A stretch of DNA of 64,000 bases from Apoderus coryli (lineage: Eukaryota; Arthropoda; Insecta; Coleoptera; Attelabidae), in assembly GCA_911728435.2 (NCBI GenBank), contig OU452206.1, positions 16,708,297 through 16,772,296 on the forward strand, in the 5' to 3' direction. The translations under genes and the position numbers were made by a program. Below are positions 1-11,157 of the stretch, piece after piece. Numbering within the stretch: position 1 is the first letter of the stretch; each line of letters starts with the position of its first letter. The notes beneath the pieces are model-generated. The model had not been told where the DNA came from. It did not search any database and saw only the letters and a program-made list of their open reading frames with translations.

Positions 1-1170
1 CGGTCTCACTATTTTATTAATTAATTTAATTACATCTACACAGTTAATTGAAGTGTGCGACGTAGAGGGAGATATTCTTCTGGGGCTATTCACAAATATA
101 TGATCACATCCATCCATCTGACGGCTTTCATGGCACTGTCACTTTAGGTTAATAAGGTTATTATCACTTTTTCAGTAAAATTACTTTAAACACACAATGA
201 CAACTTCTAAATTTACTACAACTATATCGAATAACCTTTTTATAACACTACAATATACAACATGTTGATAGAAATTGATCTTAAACATAAAAATAATGCC
301 GAAAACTCTTAGGCTATTAATGTAAACAAAGAAAATAATAATAAACTATTTGACACAGCAATTTGTCTGTCGGTTAGAAAAAACATTCTGACCAAAACCA
401 AATTATGACGTGAAACTAGAAGTGTCAACGAAACTAAAATAAGTGACACCAACGTTAGAAATATTAGCAAATTATGACGTGAAACTAGCGGCGCAACTAT
501 ATTGGAATTTGTCGATTTTTCTTTGAAAACCATTTTCATGACTATATTCTTAGAAAATCATATGGGAGAAGCAATTTTATATATTTTTAGTCGCAATCGT
601 GTCAAAGAATGACGTACACATTCGTAAATTCTATTGAAAAAGTATTAATCTTTAAAAATATGACTCACTTCACACATACTACGTTCCTTTTATAAATATC
701 ACTATTCCAAATGTCATATAAATTGTGACAGCTACCCCACACAAAAATATTTCGATATCAATAAATAATTGTTTGTATTGGAAGCACCTAGCTAACAAAC
801 CTTATATGAAAATTTCCAGTCAAAACTGATACTTACTTATCTAAAAAATAATGCAAATAAACTGAACTCCACCACCAAAGAAGTAGAGGTTTTCCATAGT
901 GTCAAATTATAACATAAATCCATCTGTCATAATAATTAACATGTACTATACTGTCTATAGTAAAACAACGTAAATACAATAATTTCCAAAAATGTGCAAA
1001 AATATTACTGTAAAAGACAGAATGGAAATTGAAAAAGAATATATACCGGAAGATAAGTGTACAATCATATAAAATAGGGTTATCACCGTACACTTTGATG
1101 AAATTATTTGTTGACATGCCGCAACGACTTAACTAACCATTATTAGTAGGAAAAACTTACTTTTTTTTTG
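1..1170. other. noncoding, no gene seen
   Basis: AT-rich sequence without a credible coding frame. The only structure I see is a 19-nt direct repeat, AATTATGACGTGAAACTAG, at 401-419 and 470-488. Confidence 0.6.
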
Positions 1171-1240
1171 CAACCCTCAATGACTTTTTTCATAGATAAA
1201 ACTACCACAAAACGACTGGGAAATCCCAAAGGGATTTCTT
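1171..1240 (+). repeat. dispersed repeat family E with terminal hairpin (copy 1)
   Basis: About 70 bp beginning AACCCTCAATGACTTTT and running through ATAGATAAAACTACCACAAA and ACGACTG, ending in a perfect hairpin: GAAATCCC (1220-1227), loop AAA, GGGATTTC (1231-1238). A second copy lies at 52650-52720, where the hairpin is GAAATCAC, GCA, GTGATTTC, so one stem pair has changed on both sides. It could be the 3' end of a transposon family; the identity is unknown. Confidence 0.6.
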
Positions 1241-1244
1241 GTTG

Positions 1245-2760
1245 CTGAGTTAATAAACGTCGAAAGTTATCGCACAAAAATGTTCACGATTTAATTCTAT
1301 TTTTGGGCCGCGATGAATCTTTTAAATGTCCAACTTTACGATAGAGCTGTCAGTTGCCAGATTGCAACACCAGGGTTGCCAAATCCCGAAATATAAAAGG
1401 CAACCCTCGTATTCATGTACATTATGACATTTGTTAAAGCGAAATCACGCTAGCTTGGAGCATGACTGTGTTCCAGATTGGTTCCACCGAAGTAAGAAAA
1501 TCGACGTAGGAACCGAATCCCAAGCAATTCCTTTAGAGGATCGAAGATTAGTTAACGTTGAATAGCATACAGTAATAATTGCAAAATCCGCAAATCACAT
1601 ATTTTATTTTAATCTCAAGGATCAAAAAACTTATTTCACCTATATTTTTGGCCTTATTTATTGATTGCTCTCTTTGATATTATTTACATTTACATTGAGT
1701 TAGTAAATGGAAAATCATCGAGTACGTTAATAATATCGGTAGAAGCGAAGTTATTTATTTTCTTATTATTGGAAACATATATACACGAGTTAGCACGCTT
1801 TTGATGCGCCAATAATAAATTATTGCAACTATTATCGGTAATTGAGACCAAATTCTGTTTATATATGATTCGTATAATAAACCCAATCTATTTTCAACTA
1901 GGCAGAGGTGTTTAAATAAACACAATCATCATAATATAGTACAGTAGTAATTTTAGCGAAACTATATGGAAAGAAGTCCTTCAAATTTGAGTAAACTATC
2001 GATTGATATTAAGCAGAAAACGGAAAGATAGATAGATAGATGCTTAAATTTTATGTAAATATACTGAGGGCCGATCGTAGGCTGTCGGCCACCCGCGTGC
2101 AAACACCTAATGGCCGCCCGTTTAGGGATTTTTGCATATTTTGACTAATACTTAACTTTGGCGTTATAAACTAATCTCCCGCTATATAAAAGTAAAACAT
2201 TAATAAAAATGTACGAACCTTTATTTTTTTGGCCAGCTAATAGGCTAAAAAAATTATAAATAAATATCTTCATTTTTTTTCACGTTTTACTTTAAAATGA
2301 CCTTAAATTCACTCGACACCTGCAACGAAGACTGTCGTAACTCATTTTTGTTGAAATTGAAATAATCGCATTTGAAATTTTGACTGGAAAACTTGCAAAA
2401 TGAATCGAAGCAAATCTAAACAAAATTTTTACCGTGGGGTAGATTTTGGATTTAAACTTCAAAATTCAGACATATTATGAAAAAATATATATTTTTTTGA
2501 TATTAGTTATTTGTTTTTGATTGAGTTACTACAGTTTTCGTCGGACGAATATGTTAAATAATAAAAGATATCACCAATTTTACATATAAAATTTAGGGAA
2601 ACAAATTTGAAAAAATAAACATATCTGAATATAAAACTTAAGTTATTTAGTGATTTAATAGTCGGAATCTTCTTCCTTGTCGTAACTTGAAAGTCTCATT
2701 CTGTGGTCCTCGTTACTGATCTGCCGTTTTTTTTAATCTTTTTTATATTTTAAGGAGGAA
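1245..2760. other. noncoding, no gene seen
   Basis: AT-rich with no credible ORF. Holds a short (GATA)n microsatellite at 2026-2041 and a locally GC-richer patch near 2070-2115 (GAGGGCCGATCG, GCTGTCGGCCACCC). Nothing else is recognised. Confidence 0.5.
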
Positions 2761-2778
2761 TAAAAATTGTGATACATT

Positions 2779-4093
2779 GTGGGAATTGCGTTCGACTCCG
2801 TTAACCGTGAGGCTCTTTGGAGGATATTGAAGCTCAACGGATGTCCCCAGAAATTCATCTGGATACTTCGACTCATTCACAATAATATGAACGGAGAAGT
2901 TCTCAACAGCAGCGGACCGGGAGAGCCCTTTCCAATAACAACTGGCGTAAAACAGGGTTTTGTCATTGCACCGACCTTGTCTTCGATGTTTGTGGGAGAA
3001 CGGTCATTCAACTTATTAAGCATCAATTGCCGGGGGGAATAGAGATCGTCTACAGATTTGATGGACTCTTCAACATCCGTAGACTGCAAGCTGAGAAGAT
3101 CGTATCCACATCAGTTATTGAGCTTCAATACGCGGATGACAATGTTGTCCTAGCTGATACAGAAGGGGATCTTCAATGCATTTACCAGCGCAAACAAGAG
3201 TATCGGAAATATAAAGAAAACACAGATTCTCGAGCAGCCTGCACCAAACACTGTAGCTGTCCCACCACATATTGGAGTTAACGGAGACAAATTTCAGAAC
3301 ATCAAGAGTTTCTCTTACCTCGGCAGCATTCGCGCGGTGAACGAAAATATCGACGATGAAATTGAGCGTCGTATAAGACGGACAAGCGCATCTTTTGGCC
3401 GACTGAGGACCAGAGTTTTCGATAATCATAACATCGACGTTCGAACTAAGCTGCGAGTGTATAATTATTGTAGTTCCTACCCTTACGTAAAGCTGTCTTG
3501 AACCACTTATCGGCGGCATTTAAAAACCCTAGAGAAGTACCATCAACGATCGAAGAATTCATGGAATTAAATGGCAGGACCGACGAACAAACGCGTTCTA
3601 GAGGATGCCGAAATAAATATATAGCATTGAGGCGATGATTGTCCGGCAACAGCTGCGATGTACTGGCCACGTAATCCGCATGCCAGGGGAACGCCTTCCA
3701 AAGAAAATCCTTTATTCACAGCTTAAAGTCAGCTCATGAAATCAGGGAGGGCAGCAAAAGAGGTACAAGGATGTTCTTAAGACGAACATGAAGAAGTGTG
3801 GCTTAGATGTGAAGAACAACTGGGAGCAGATTGCGAACGACAGACCGAGATGGTGGCATACCATTTACGAGGGTCATCAAGTTTTTGAAGAGCAGCGTCG
3901 ACAAAATGAGGATGCGAAGAGACAGCAGCGATGGGGCAGCGCAGCTACAACAACGGTGAATGGTGGTGATTGGGTGTGTCAATTTTGTGACAGGATTTGC
4001 GGCTCGACGATCGGTCTTCTCACACCACTCACAACAGAAATCCCTGAACCTCGAAAACTAATAACAAGTACGAAGAAAATAGTAGTATCTTGA
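2779..4093 (+). pseudogene. LINE RT fragment with C-terminal zinc-finger-like end
   Basis: Remnant of a non-LTR retrotransposon pol gene. In order: the RT palm begins with AFDSVNREALW (2791 on); GVKQGFVIAPTLSSMF follows near 2947; the catalytic box reads QYADDNVVLADTEGDL at 3124-3170 in another frame. A third frame carries DDEIERRIRRTSASFGRLR, a fourth RCTGHVIRMPGERLPKKILY near 3650, and the frame at 3788 gives NMKKCGLDVKNNWEQI, DRPRWWHTIYEGHQVFEEQR and a CQFC zinc-finger half whose second pair is lost. At least four frame changes make it dead, and the 5' end (endonuclease) is absent. The architecture resembles RTE/L2-type LINEs with a C-terminal finger; I cannot assign the clade. Confidence 0.85.
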
Positions 4094-4299
4094 CATAGAT
4101 TCAACCCTTGCGAGATATTTTACGGCGAAGAGCATAGTAACTCAATATACGATTATATTCGCCGTAGGTTTTATTCACCAAGAAACTTACGATTTTTTTA
4201 ATATATATTTCTGGTTGCCTACTATTGTCTTCAGAGATACGACACTTTTCCACATCAAAAATATACACCTGATAGTTATGAATCTTATGATAACTCAAT

Positions 4300-4750
4300 T
4301 TAACCAAAAACTGAGTTACGACAGTCTTCGTTGGAGGTGTCGATACGATATTGCTAATGTTTATAATGATTTGCCTTGCTGCCTGCTCGAATCTAGTCTG
4401 TATAAATTTAAGGTATAATTGCGAAAAGAATTGTTTAACAGTTCACAATTTTGAAGAAAAATTATGTTTCTCTTTTTTTTTTGTCTTATGACAAATAAGT
4501 ATTTAAAATTCGCCTAATGACTTTTTGTGTTTTTTTTCTTCCCTCTTCCTGTTTCTTGCATGGGACTATTAGTAATTCAATTAGGTAGATATATATTACT
4601 TTTTTTTCTAAGGATAAGTGTTAAGACAGATGAGGCATGCACATTGCATGCCTCAAGCTGCACTCATGCCTTTTCAATTGCGTATTATTGATTGTTTGAG
4701 TTATTTAAACTGTACGCAATTTGAATAAAGACTATTATTATTATTATTAA
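4300..4750 (+). mobile_element. LINE 3' end (pol C-terminus, 3' UTR, TTA tail)
   Basis: A short frame near 4345-4420 encodes YDIANVYNDLPCCLLESSLY, which resembles the LYNSLP...FK C-terminus of Jockey/CR1-like pol. It is followed by an AT-rich 3' UTR with a perfect hairpin (GAGGCATGCA, CAT, TGCATGCCTC; 4632-4654), an AATAAA at 4724-4729 and a (TTA)n tail at 4733-4750. This is the classic end of a 5'-truncated LINE on the plus strand. Confidence 0.7.
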
Positions 4751-4754
4751 TGAA

Positions 4755-5305
4755 AGATAAAGTGCATTTTGAAATAAAATATAGTTTTCAAACCACCCTT
4801 GTATCATAACATTAGCATAAATCAAATTAAATAATATCGACATCCCAATTTGACTGAACAATAGGTACAGATGCTGTCGGCAAAATAAGAGCGCCAGGAA
4901 GGCAATATGCGCGAATAGAGTAAGTAAATAGAGAAAAAATTGTTAGAAATGATAGAGGACAAGAATCAACGGGTACAAAATAAAAAGAATGTAGGCAGCC
5001 AGAGCAACGCAACGTTTGAATGAATACAGGGCTATTAGAGACGAAGCCTGTTGAAGTGTCCTCCAGTGTATATGTCGGGTCGGTGCTGTCTCATTTGGAA
5101 GGCCACTTCACAGTAATCTGCATGGAATTTGGAATTAGAACAGCTTACGATGAAGAATTCTGTGTCTTTATCACTGTTTTATGTCATCTGTATATTCCTA
5201 CTGTGCCTGGTTTCAATGGCTCTTATCTTCTCATTTCAAATTGATTGTTGAATTTTTTGTATATACCATGTTTCTGTAAATTTTATGTAATTACACATTA
5301 CAGGA
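4755..5305. other. noncoding, no gene seen
   Basis: Short frames exist on both strands, but none has recognisable similarity and their base composition matches the flanks. I see no gene. Confidence 0.45.
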
Positions 5306-5307
5306 TG

Positions 5308-5607
5308 ATTGGTGATATGGTTACGTTCAATAATAACTTTTTTCAAAAATCTGAAAAATACCTAAGTTACATTCATCTATTACAAAATGCGTCAAATACG
5401 GTCCTGTCTAATATAAATAATGTGTTCAAAATGAATGAATGAACACATTATTTATATTATACAGGACCGTCATTGATACATTTGGTAATAAATGAATGAC
5501 CTAAGTTATTTTTCAGATTTTTGCAAAAAGTTATTGGGAAACGTTGTTTATTTTAATGTCTTCTATACACAGTTAAAAAGAAGTATTAACTTTCAAAGCA
5601 CCCTGTA
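5308..5607. repeat. foldback element bounded by a CACCCTGTAT box
   Basis: Inverted arms of about 110-120 bp (roughly 5318-5428 and 5440-5562) around an 11-nt loop (5429-5439). The inner part is almost perfect, GTCCTGTCTAATATAAATAA in the left arm against its complement; the outer parts have diverged. The right side continues outward to CACCCTGTAT at 5599, a box shared by many repeats in this window, whereas the left arm seems truncated before its matching box. Likely a non-autonomous foldback DNA element. Confidence 0.7.
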
Positions 5608-5609
5608 TA

Positions 5610-6120
5610 GTCGCGAGTGTCAATTTGGCAATAAATTTATTTTTACATGCTCTTTCCATCTAGTGAATCCTAATAATACCATTCCATTTGATTTTGAGCC
5701 GGCGTTCTTTCTTATATCTGTACACCCGGTGTATCCTTAACGCAAATTTCACATTTTTTTTTACAAATAAAAAAAAAGTTTAACTTCTCACTCTGTCGGA
5801 AAAATCCCCATATATACAGACAGGGTCCTAAAAGCAGAGGTTTAAAATTCCAATAAAAACATTATACTACGCTCGCGGTCATCACGATACTATTATAGAG
5901 CATTTACAGAATCCATTGAAAAAATAAGCGCTCTAGATTCGTCTTTTTGGAAATAGTATCTACATTATTATGCTGATATTTTTTCTTTTCAGTTTCGGAA
6001 CAATAACAAAACCTTTACAAACCGGTCTTTACTTTTAGAAACAGACAAAATCAATTACTGATTGAAAAAAAAAGGACTTTTAATATTGATTTTGCCAATT
6101 TGACGTTGAAAGTATTTTTT
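5610..6120. other. noncoding, no gene seen
   Basis: AT-rich with poly(T)/poly(A) runs; no credible coding frame or recognised repeat. Confidence 0.45.
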
Positions 6121-6125
6121 TTTAT

Positions 6126-6692
6126 TATGTAACCGGACGTCACCGGCAGAAAAATTACCACCCCGTTTTTATTGTCTATCCACCGCAGTAGAGAATTCGT
6201 TATCGTCAATTGGGACGTCTCTAGACACCCAACCCGCCATGACAACGAGTGAGACGAAATATTGAATCGTCTGTAAAAAGTACTGGTCTCCATTGTCCAA
6301 GTTGCCATCCCAAATGATCACGAGCAAAGTTTAATAGGATATGATGTCGAGTTAAAACAGGTCTTATTGGATTTAAATCTGCTTCCCGTAACCTGTTTCT
6401 AAGAGTCTGATCAGAAATGGTTACCTGATGAGCTATGCTCTTCGCCTATCTATCGCTATTCGTTTTCGCTAACAAGAAACTGCTAAATATCGGTCTTGAA
6501 CTGGTATAGTTTTGCGCTTTCGACCTTGTCCGGGTCCTCTTTTATATCGTCCAGTCTCCTCTCTTTAGCGAACATACACACGGTTGATGACTGACTGACT
6601 GCGATTAAAATTTCTTGCAACTTTCGAATTTTCACACCATTTTCAATTACAGCTATAGCACGAGCGACTTCTATCTCGCTAAGATCTCCCAT
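6126..6692 (-). pseudogene. Tc1-like transposase remnant
   Basis: Reading leftward, the frame from 6692 gives MGDLSEIEVARAIAVIENG, the first helix-turn-helix of a Tc1-type DNA-binding domain, then a broken stretch with RRLDDIKEDPDKVE. Around 6440-6250 another frame gives QTLRNRLREADLNPIRPVLT, then FARDHLGWQLGQWRPVLFTD. The last part contains the first catalytic aspartate of the DDE domain (family usual FTDES, here FTDDS). Past it the frame breaks at RRPN and several stops follow; the second and third catalytic acids are not found. It ends against the Harbinger-like element to the right. Tc1 identity is inferred from motif order. Confidence 0.8.
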
Positions 6693-6755
6693 TTTGACAG
6701 ATAATGAATTCAACAATTACCAACTGTCATGCCGTTGCCCGGTGACGCTCTCTAA

Positions 6756-7328
6756 AGGCGCGTGTTCACGCACAAAACATAAAGGGTATGTTTTGTGGTG
6801 TTCACGGGTCGATGGCGGTCGAGCGACCTGGATCTTTCGATGTAGATTGAAACCGTAGTGAATGAAAAAAGGTTTAAATGTTTCGATCATAATTGAATCG
6901 ACAGTAGTAATCAAAATGGCGTCAAAGGCACTTCTTCGAGCTTCGTTGTTTCTATATAGCTCAATTCTTGGGTTCCACAGTACCTCATGTTCTTGATATA
7001 GATCCAAAAACAAACTCATATCTGCCTCTGACCATTTCTCCATTGTATTTTAATTTTTGAAAGAAAGAGGTTATGAAACACACCGTATTTTCTCCAAAAC
7101 AAGAAATAACAATAAATGCAAGTCGAATAAAAGGGGGTTTACATATACAATTCCAGTCGTTCGACGCAGATTCGGCGACGGTCATTCGGCAAAAGTTGAG
7201 AGCCTCGCTACTTTCATCGAATCGAATTACTGCGCCAGGTTGAAAATAGGTTTTCACGTTCAATGTGCTTTCGATTTCTTGTCGATTCGACAATCGCTCG
7301 ACCGCAATCGACCCGTGAACACGCGGCA
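6756..7328. mobile_element. PIF/Harbinger-like non-autonomous element 1 (MADF-coding)
   Basis: Terminal inverted repeats bracket a MADF-coding frame. The left end reads CGCGTGTTCACG at 6759-6770 and again, after a 30-bp interruption, GTTCACGGGTCGATGGCGG from 6800; the right end at 7294-7325 is the reverse complement, CGACCGCAATCGACCCGTGA with ACACGCG after it. A clean 3-bp target duplication is not visible (TAA to the left, TTA to the right), so the exact ends are uncertain. Assigned to PIF/Harbinger by the MADF gene and by analogy with element 2 at 37505-38169. Confidence 0.55.
6850..7043 (-). pseudogene. MADF-domain fragment
   Basis: Starts MEKWSEADMSLFLDLYQEHE and continues VLWNPRIELYRNN and ARRSAFDAIL. 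The spacing of the hydrophobic LF-LDLY, the LWN tryptophan and the YRNNEAR-AFDAI helix is that of the MADF (Myb/SANT-like, Adf-1) domain, found in the accessory DNA-binding protein of PIF/Harbinger transposons. Only the first two helices survive; downstream the frame runs into the inverted repeat. In autonomous Harbingers this protein helps the transposase reach the nucleus and bind the ends; here it cannot be complete. Confidence 0.65.
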
Positions 7329-7331
7329 TTA

Positions 7332-8190
7332 GCCACGATAGCGCCTAAACGCTTTAACAAATTGAGCTATATTTTGGTGTATGCGTTTGGAGAAGTGAAC
7401 CCATGAAACCATTAGTTGTTTATTAAAAATTTTTGAGAAGAAGAACTGCCAATCTTTGCCTCCAATTGTAACTATAATGTCAAATGGCCATTGAATTATT
7501 TTCATTTACCTCGTGCTGAACAAAACTTAATTTTGTATTCAGTCTAATTATTAATAATTCTGACATGATAAATAAAATTCCAACTTTCAACACATCTTAA
7601 TGATGAAGACTCTCTTTAGTGATTAAATTTTTGCAATATATTTTTAGTTTGATATTGATGTTAAGTTAAAAAAGTTTTTTTTCCCGCAAAAGGGTAAGAT
7701 TGACAAGCCTTTCCACAAATTAATTATCTCACTAGCACGACTATATTTTAGATTGTATAGATGTTTGATTGATGATGAGGATATATATTAGTCTCGAAAC
7801 ATGTATGACTGAAGTTTGTTCTGATTGGAACATAATAATATAATGACCTCAGTTCAAAAGTTTATATATCATATATCAAATCAAATTTTGCGGCACCTTC
7901 TAGGGCGCATTTTTTGACCAATCGAAACAAAATTTGGTTAAAAAATCGGCTAGGTCATGAAATCACGTGAGTTCGTTGGCGATTGAAATCTTAGGGCTAA
8001 TTTTAAAATGGCGGCCTGTCAAAGTTTTGAAAAAATCATATTTTTTTCATTGTTAATAGAAAATACCGATGTTACATATCAAATGATAGAGCACTTAAAT
8101 CTCTACAATGTTTATTTGGATCATCGCTGGGGCATATTTAAGTAAATATAAGTCAATATAAAGTAACAAAAAATAAAAAAAATATCTACC
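7332..8190. other. noncoding, no gene seen
   Basis: AT-rich. Contains a possible hairpin followed by CTCGAAACATG near 7770-7805, which loosely resembles the GAAAC-ending hairpins described at 13125 but without their CCTGAAGA start. No coding frame recognised. Confidence 0.4.
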
Positions 8191-8194
8191 TTGC

Positions 8195-8570
8195 CATATG
8201 GAATCATATTTTGGGGAGGAGCCGACTAGAGTATTCAGGGCCCAAAAAAAGGTTATAAGAGCAATACAAAAAATTCCTCAAACAGCATCATGTAGGGAAC
8301 ATTATATCTTTATATCTCCTATAGTATGAGAAGAAATTCTCACTTTGGCATCACTGTTAAAAAAAAACTATATGATTTTATTCACAAACAAACATTACGA
8401 CCTTCACATACGTTTTCGGCCAATCATATGCTTTATAATTTAATGGTGTAACAACGGCCTGCCTTCAACGTTCAAGAAACGTTTGAAATGTGTGAAACTA
8501 CACAAACAGGTGTTCATATAGTAAAAACAAAAACATTTTTTGTGATTGCTTGAGCCGGTTACTAGGTATC
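8195..8570 (+). pseudogene. LINE pol C-terminal fragment
   Basis: Reading frames in turn give YGIIFWGGA, then VFRAQKKVIRAIQKIP and QTASCREHYIFISPIV, then further on LPSTFKKRLKC. The YGI-FWG, QK..IR.I and CR.. order is that of the region just after the RT of Jockey/CR1-type pol proteins. At least two frameshifts and a stop; about 125 codons of decayed 3' sequence. Confidence 0.65.
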
Positions 8571-8574
8571 TAAG

Positions 8575-9049
8575 TAGGTATAATACCACTTATTTGTAAC
8601 TTCTTATTCAAGATTGGAAAAAATATGTTGTAAAACTATTCTGAAACTTATATTTTTGCATAAAAAAAAAAGAAAAACCCAACAAATCATTATAAGATTT
8701 AATTAACTTGTTAACAAATATTTCGCATTACTCTTGTAAACTTAGAGTACCGGTAGGTATAGCTAGTTGTAGTAGGAAGTTTTTGATAAACACTTTTTGT
8801 TCAATTTGTTATGTACACTATGTCCGAGATAAGAATGGGATAGCATTGGAAACTAGGAAACGTTAGGACTTACAAGGTCGTTTAAATTAGTGTAAAGTTA
8901 TACAATTTAAACACCTTTTAAATGGTGTTTTCAAAAGTAACTAACTATAAATAGGTATATTAGGGATTTACTTACATATTATAAAGTGTTTGTTTTACTG
9001 TTTCAACTGGTAGGTAAATTAAGGTTAAACCTTTATATATTCTAGATTT
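8575..9049. other. noncoding, no gene seen
   Basis: AT-rich with short TAGGTA repeats. It may be the more decayed left side of the tandem array that follows. Confidence 0.4.
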
Positions 9050-9750
9050 TTGAAAATACATTTAGGACGTAATATTCGTTGTTATTTCAATAATTCTAGC
9101 TTTACATCAAACGATTCAATGACACATTTTTTAAAAGTATTTGGAATCGTAATAACCAACGTTTTAAAATTTCCCACTTTAAATATTCCTCATTTTAAGA
9201 ATAATTTCACACGTTCTTCTAATTGTAGGTACATTTGGAATTGTGATAACATACTTTATAAACATTATATACACGTTTTGAATTTTCCCATATTAAGCAA
9301 TAATAATTTTTATGGGATATTTTACACGTTACCTTAACTGTAATTTTAGAATTATTATAAAATACTTAAAAAACGTCATTTTAACGTTTTCATTGTCGCC
9401 TCTAAAAATTATGCGCTTCTAATGAACATTTTCTAACGTTATTTTAGCTATAAATATTGGTTTATTATAAATTACATAAAGAACGTTTTATAAACGTTTT
9501 TAATTTTGACAATGTTTGTCACGCGTTTAAAAAACACCTAAAACAATTATTTTATGGTTTATTTATAATACATATACAACGTTACTTAAACATAATAAAT
9601 GTACGTAGTTGTATTTAGATAATAACAACACGTGTCTATATCGTTTAAATTCAACGGTGTAAAATTAAACTTAAAATAAACCGTCACTTTTCTAACGTAA
9701 GACCAATTATCAACGATTGACACGTTAAATCAACGTTTAATTTACGTATA
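9050..9750. repeat. decayed tandem array, about 112-bp unit
   Basis: ACGT cores recur with a compound period. They sit at 9159, 9211, 9273, 9326, 9373, 9384, 9436, 9483, 9494, 9722, 9733 and 9744; equivalent cores are 110-115 bp apart (9159 to 9273, 9326 to 9436, 9373 to 9483, 9384 to 9494). Adjacent units align by eye, each carrying (A)ACGTTTT, an AT-rich middle and a second (C)ACGTT about 52 bp later. About six units survive, strongly diverged. The open frame at 9050-9337 is a by-product of this low-complexity DNA and I do not call it a gene. Confidence 0.65.
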
Positions 9751-10190
9751 TGTGTTTACTGGGTTTTGTGAATTTGAAAATAATGACTTTTCCTTGCCTC
9801 TACATGTACGCACTCATAATTCATATAAAAAAACAAAGTGATTCGTTGATTAAAAGAGAAGATGTTCACAATTATGGCACTAGAAACAAAAATAACGTGG
9901 TTTTGCCGTTTTCTAGAATAAGTATTGGTCAGAAAAATCCTAACTATATCGGCGTAAAGTGTTATAATAAGATTCTGAAAATTAACAAATTTAAAAACCT
10001 AACATTTAGGAGATTTAAGCTGGAGTTGAGAAATTATTTTGTAGATAAATGTTTTTATTCTGTGGATGAATTTTTGAATTATACAACAGATTAATAATAT
10101 GTATCTATTAGTTATTATGTTTGACAATCCCATAATGTAACATGTTGTATTGTTATCATTCGGTGGAACTAAGAAATAAATAAAAAAAAT
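9750..10190 (+). pseudogene. LINE pol C-terminus and 3' UTR
   Basis: The frame ending at 10094 encodes REDVHNYGTRNKNNVVLPFS, then YIGVKCYNKILKINKFKNLT and ends CFYSVDEFLNYTTD. H-Y-TRNK, K-YNKL and a FK-L-YF/CFYSVDEF end are typical of the extreme C-terminus of Jockey-like pol in insects. The 3' UTR runs to an AATAAATAAAAAAAA tail near 10175-10190. All upstream pol sequence is missing, a standard 5'-truncated insertion. The array to its left is unrelated. Confidence 0.75.
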
Positions 10191-10199
10191 AGTCTTTAA

Positions 10200-11157
10200 C
10201 AAATCACTAAAATAAAATGCAAATCCATTATGAAACATAATTTTCATTTGTTAATAATAACAGCAAGCCAAAAACTTACAGGGATATCGAAAAGTGTTCC
10301 TTTAATTTTTTTTGAGCAGTGTACGTTAAACTACTAGTACATTAATTAAGGTCAGGTTAAAACTGACTCACCCTGTATAACCCATTAATAAATATATGTG
10401 GCCCTATATGGCACATAATTGCACGACATTATACGACAACAGTAACTCAAAAGTTCCCTAAACAATAGGAGTTGCAATTTGAAACAAATATGAATCAAAT
10501 ATGCTAAGCATAAATGAAAACTGACTTTCTTTTAAAAATGTGCCATTTTGAAAATAATTGCTAGTTGCGTTACTTTCCGGACACCCTGTGTAATGTCTAC
10601 TATTATGTATAATCTGAAAAGGAAATTCGTCATTTCCATTGCAACAGTCTACTTTATCAGTATCGTCTCTGATATCAGTATACTTTATATTTATATTATA
10701 AAGCTTGCATACAATGCACTTTTAGAACTGAAATAATATTGTTCACTTACGAGTCTAACACAACATGTCCTTGAAGAAATATGGCATTACCTGTAACAAT
10801 AAAAAAATTAATATTTAGTGCATTCTCACAGTACGGATTGTATAATGTTATTACAAAACATACAATTACATCATCAACAAAAAATTAAAATTAAATTCCA
10901 ACTATACATAGACATATTTCAAGGGTCTATACCACCCGATTTAAGTTCATCGCATTTTGAAATCTTTAAAAATGGATGAGCAATGAATTTGCATTAAGTT
11001 TGCTTTAAAACGATTTGTACAACCCTTGTGAGATCATTTTTTAATCAACTTCAAACCTAACCAAGATTTTCTCCTCACAGTTTTACCAAGTTTCGCTGCC
11101 ATATATTCAGCATCATCAGGCCAGCAAACTACATGAATATACAACATATATTATTGT
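10200..11157. other. noncoding, dispersed-repeat boxes only
   Basis: AT-rich. Contains CACCCTGTATAA at 10369 and GGACACCCTGTG at 10579, the repeat-end box seen throughout the window, so at least two short DNA-element remnants lie here. No coding frame recognised. Confidence 0.45.

Noticed and set aside
7770..7805. Sixth hammerhead-like hairpin (GATGAGGATATATATTAGTC before TCGAAAC)
   Set aside because: Lacks the CCTGAAGA start and its stem pairs poorly.
9050..9337. 95-codon frame
   Set aside because: Low-complexity product of the decayed tandem array.
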